Of a stretch of DNA of 7,563 nucleotides, positions 6,086 to 7,563 are shown piece by piece. Both the position numbers and the translations under genes were made by a program. The notes under the pieces are model-generated. The model worked only from the letters and a program-made list of their open reading frames with translations, did no database searches and was not told the origin of the DNA. This DNA comes from Dechloromonas sp. UBA6271 (GTDB lineage Bacteria; Pseudomonadota; Gammaproteobacteria; Burkholderiales; Rhodocyclaceae): NCBI GenBank assembly GCA_002440665.1, contig DJUX01000020.1:1-7563 (forward strand), read 5' to 3'. The number at the start of each line of letters is the position of its first letter. Position 1 is the stretch's first letter.

Positions 6086-6546
6086 TCAGCCACACCAAAC
6101 GTGACCGTGCCCGCGAACTGCGCGTTAACGCCACGCCTTTCGAGCAGACTTTTTGGCAGACAGTCCGCGGGCATCGCTTTGCTGGTTTCAAGTTTCGCCG
6201 CCAACAAGTCATTGGCCCGTTTATCGTCGATTTTGTTTGCCTGTCGGCAAAGCTCGTTGTTGAACTTGATGGCAGCCAGCACGCGGAGGCAGTTGCCTAC
6301 GATCAACAGCGCGATGCCTGGCTCAATGGTGAAGGCTATTGGATATTTCGCGTCTGGAACCACGAATGGACACAGCAGCAAGATGCGGTACTTGAACGGC
6401 TTTGGGAAATGCTGAACACTGCGGCGCCCTCTCCCCAACCCCTCCCCCCGGACGGGGGAGGGGCTAAAACCGCAGCCACCACTCCCCTCTCCCTCCAGGG
6501 GAGAGGGGCCGGGGGTGAGGGTGCGGCGGCAAACGCCGCAGAATGA
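6082..6546 (+). CDS. DUF559 (Vsr-like) endonuclease-fold protein
   Basis: The first 115 residues match the DUF559 family (PF04480), small proteins with the PD-(D/E)xK/very-short-patch-repair-like fold. The features are a basic N-terminus with RELRVNATPFEQTFW, then FKFRRQQ, IVD50F, ELD63 (E61, D63), Q66-H67, and a terminal segment YWIFRVWNHEW. These positions are the likely metal-binding and catalytic residues of a nuclease; no substrate is established for the family. The ATG overlaps the ancestral hsdM stop by 4 nt (ATGA, 6082-6085), so it belongs to the R-M operon by translational coupling. Residues from about 115 to 154 (PSPQPLPP...GRGAGGEG...) are not family-like: they are encoded by two GC-rich palindromic repeats. 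The functional protein probably ends near residue 115. Base composition is less GC-rich than hsdM, a hint of separate origin. Confidence 0.8.
   Translation: MISHTKRDRARELRVNATPFEQTFWQTVRGHRFAGFKFRRQQVIGPFIVDFVCLSAKLVVELDGSQHAEAVAYDQQRDAWLNGEGYWIFRVWNHEWTQQQDAVLERLWEMLNTAAPSPQPLPPDGGGAKTAATTPLSLQGRGAGGEGAAANAAE
6427..6463 (-). repeat. GC-rich palindromic repeat, copy B, inverted
   Basis: CCCCTCCCCC (6439-6448) pairs perfectly with GGGGGAGGGG (6454-6463) around a 5-nt loop, preceded by CCCTCTCCCCAA (6427-6438). Read on the minus strand, the stem is followed by a G-rich trailer like those of copies A and C, so this is a related unit in the opposite orientation. It lies in the 3' coding part of the DUF559 gene and forms a head-to-head pair with copy C. 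Confidence 0.75.
6484..6521 (+). repeat. GC-rich palindromic repeat, copy C
   Basis: CCCCTCTCCC (6484-6493) pairs perfectly with GGGAGAGGGG (6499-6508) over a 5-nt loop, followed by CCGGGGGTGAGGG (6509-6521). It is the same family as copy A in hsdM (identical GGGGAGAGGGG arm and near-identical trailer). Together with copy B, 20 bp upstream in reverse orientation, it makes a BIME-like (bacterial interspersed mosaic element) pair. The strong hairpin at the end of the DUF559 gene could also act in RNA processing or attenuate transcription into higBA. Confidence 0.8.
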
Positions 6547-6549
6547 ACA

Positions 6550-6577
6550 TTGACATATCCCAATTTGGGACTAAACT
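6550..6577 (+). promoter_or_regulatory. higBA promoter
   Basis: A consensus TTGACA (6550-6555) and TAAACT (6572-6577) are spaced by 16 bp, starting four bases after the DUF559 stop. Transcription would start about 6-8 nt past the -10, that is near 6583-6585, at or next to the higB ATG (6584). No Shine-Dalgarno sequence is visible before that ATG, consistent with a leaderless or very short leader. This promoter would also serve higA and hsdS. The hexamers are observed; the start site is inferred. Confidence 0.7.
6558..6570. promoter_or_regulatory. Probable HigA operator
   Basis: TCCCAA-T-TTGGGA is a perfect 6+1+6 inverted repeat lying wholly in the spacer between the -35 and -10 of the higBA promoter. 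A dimeric Xre/Cro-type antitoxin such as the HigA encoded downstream would bind such a site and block RNA polymerase, the usual autoregulation of higBA operons. Binding itself is not shown by the sequence. Confidence 0.65.
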
Positions 6578-6583
6578 TCAGCC

Positions 6584-6889
6584 ATGAACATCGTCGCGGT
6601 CCGGTTTCTCCGCGCCTTCTGGGAAGAACATCCAGACGCCGAGCAGGCACTCAAGTCCTGGGTTGATGAAGCCAAAAAGGCAGTCTGGAAGCAACCGGCC
6701 GAGATCAAGGAACAGTACCGCAGCGCCAGCATCCTCAAAAACCGCCGTGTCGCGTTCAACGTCAAGGGCAATGACTACCGTCTGATTGTCTCTGTGGCTT
6801 ACCAATACCAGGCGGTTTACGTGAAATTCATCGGCACCCACAAGGAATACGACGCCATTGATGCCGAAACCGTCGAGATGGAGATTTAA
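6584..6889 (+). CDS. higB: HigB family toxin (mRNA interferase)
   Basis: This 101-residue protein matches the HigB_toxin family (PF09907): AFWEEHPDAEQALKSW near the N-terminus, then SASILKNRRVAFNVKGNDYRLIV (about 47-69) and VKFIGTHKEYDAID (about 80-93). HigB toxins are RelE-fold ribonucleases that cut mRNA, often at the ribosome, and are neutralised by HigA. In this family the toxin gene comes first, as seen here. The protein is full length. It has its own promoter and operator (6550-6577) but no visible ribosome-binding site, so translation may be leaderless. The stop is three bases before the higA start. Confidence 0.9.
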   Translation: MNIVAVRFLRAFWEEHPDAEQALKSWVDEAKKAVWKQPAEIKEQYRSASILKNRRVAFNVKGNDYRLIVSVAYQYQAVYVKFIGTHKEYDAIDAETVEMEI

Positions 6890-6892
6890 ACC

Positions 6893-7273
6893 ATGGAAAT
6901 TCGCCCCATTCGTACTGAAGAAGACTACAAACAGTCGCTCCGCGAAGTCTCCGCCTACTTTGACAACGAACCGCAACCGGGCTCGCCGGATGGAGATCGT
7001 TTTGAAATCCTTCTCACCCTGGTGGCCGCTTACGAAAGCAAGCACTACCCGGTCGAGTTGCCCGACCCGGTCGAGGCCATCAAATTCCGCATGGAACAAG
7101 CCGGCCTCACGGCAAAAGACCTGGTGCCAGCCATAGGCCAACTCAACCGCGTCTATGAAATCCTCAACCGCAAACGCCCGCTGACGCTGAAGATGATCTG
7201 GAACCTGCATGAAAAACTCGGCATTCCGGCGGAAAGTCTGATTCGGCCACCTAGCGGGCCTTTGGTTGCATGA
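6893..7273 (+). CDS. higA: HigA family antitoxin and transcriptional repressor
   Basis: This 126-residue protein has a HigA-type architecture (COG5499-like): an N-terminal toxin-binding part (IRTEEDYKQSLREVSAYFDNE), then a segment with LLTLVAAYESKHYPV, then an Xre/Cro-type helix-turn-helix. The helix-turn-helix is DPVEAIKFRMEQAGLTAKDL followed by AIGQLNRVYEILNRKRPLTL, at about residues 61-105. It would bind HigB and repress the shared promoter at the inverted repeat 6558-6570. The gene starts three bases after higB. Its stop overlaps the hsdS start in an ATGA (7270-7273), so hsdS is translated behind the antitoxin. The GRRK-like loop of some relatives reads AIGQLNR here, an ordinary family variation as far as can be seen. 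Confidence 0.88.
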   Translation: MEIRPIRTEEDYKQSLREVSAYFDNEPQPGSPDGDRFEILLTLVAAYESKHYPVELPDPVEAIKFRMEQAGLTAKDLVPAIGQLNRVYEILNRKRPLTLKMIWNLHEKLGIPAESLIRPPSGPLVA

Positions 7274-7563
7274 GCGGGCTGCCTACCGGCTGGGCAGAAA
7301 CATCGCTTGGCAAGCTAATCGAACTCAAATACGGCAAGGCACTCCCTGACCGAGAGCGTTCCGGCAATGGTTTTCCGGTCTTCGGCTCTAACGGAGTTGT
7401 GGGCTATCACGACACCGCGCTGAGCGCTGGTGCCACCGTGGTCATTGGACGAAAAGGCTCTGTAGGCGAAGTGAACCTCAGTGAGATTCCTTGCTCGCCT
7501 ATTGATACGACTTACTACATCGACACTTTCCCCGGCAATCAATATAAACCCAGATTGTCCATT
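7270..7563 (+). CDS. hsdS: Type I specificity subunit HsdS, N-terminal part, runs off the window
   Basis: HsdS carries the two target-recognition domains that set the DNA site of both methylation and cleavage. The 98 visible residues begin MSGLPTGWAETSLGKLIELKYGKALPDRERSGNGFPVFGSNG in spaced form: LPxGW, then the LKYGK and PVFGSNGVVGYH elements, VVIGRKGSVGEV, and PIDTTYYID. These are characteristic of the first target-recognition domain of the HsdS/Methylase_S family (PF01420). The start overlaps the higA stop by 4 nt, so it is translationally coupled to the antitoxin and presumably shares the higBA promoter. After GNQY (to about 7545) the sequence reads KPRLSI, which does not look like the usual aromatic, Leu-rich continuation. 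The DNA there (7547-7557) is the reverse complement of the left junction at 86-96. The gene may be interrupted there; the rest is outside the window. Recognition specificity cannot be read from this half domain. Confidence 0.82.
   Translation, partial: MSGLPTGWAETSLGKLIELKYGKALPDRERSGNGFPVFGSNGVVGYHDTALSAGATVVIGRKGSVGEVNLSEIPCSPIDTTYYIDTFPGNQYKPRLSI

Noticed and set aside
6427..6521. Repeat copies B and C as a CRISPR-like array
   Set aside because: Only two units in opposite orientation, each an internal palindrome with no spacer series; a REP/BIME explanation fits.

Overview
The window is a GC-rich proteobacterial accessory locus. Codon use, HsdR/HsdM protein style and GC-rich palindromic repeats suggest a betaproteobacterium, perhaps Rhodocyclales; this is recall and inference, not a database result. 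The core is a Type I restriction-modification (R-M) locus in the order hsdR - hsdM - hsdS, all on the plus strand. It is probably type IB, because HsdR has a DUF4145-like N-terminus and an EcoEI_R_C-like tail. Small stress and addiction genes are threaded between its subunits.

Layout: (1) Positions 1-94, minus strand, hold the truncated start of a histidine-kinase ATPase domain running off the left edge. (2) About 86-150 is a junction, possibly a mobile-element scar. (3) hsdR runs from about 151 to 3618. It lacks a normal start codon and is cut by an in-frame TAG at 655-657; the nuclease, helicase and C-terminal domains stay open from 715. (4) A promoter and a three-gene chain follow: a ParD-like antitoxin, a RelE/ParE toxin and an MNT-type nucleotidyltransferase. 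(5) hsdM starts at 4601 and stops early at a TGA (5912-5914), but its reading frame clearly continues to 6085. It also carries an in-frame GC-rich palindrome. (6) A DUF559 endonuclease-fold gene overlaps the ancestral hsdM stop by 4 nt, and its C-terminus is made of two more copies of the same repeat family in opposite orientations. (7) A higBA toxin-antitoxin pair has its own strong promoter, with a perfect operator palindrome inside the spacer. (8) hsdS overlaps higA by 4 nt and runs off the right edge.

How the parts may work together: HsdM and HsdS would form the methyltransferase, and HsdR would add translocation and cleavage. hsdS appears to be transcribed and translationally coupled through higBA, so specificity-subunit expression may depend on HigA autoregulation. 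The two toxin-antitoxin pairs may stabilise the locus. Two nonsense codons, a lost hsdR start and broken sequence at both ends suggest a decaying or rearranged R-M island, unless the stops are sequencing errors or are read through. No CRISPR array, rRNA or tRNA was seen, and there is no gene-free stretch longer than 300 bases.
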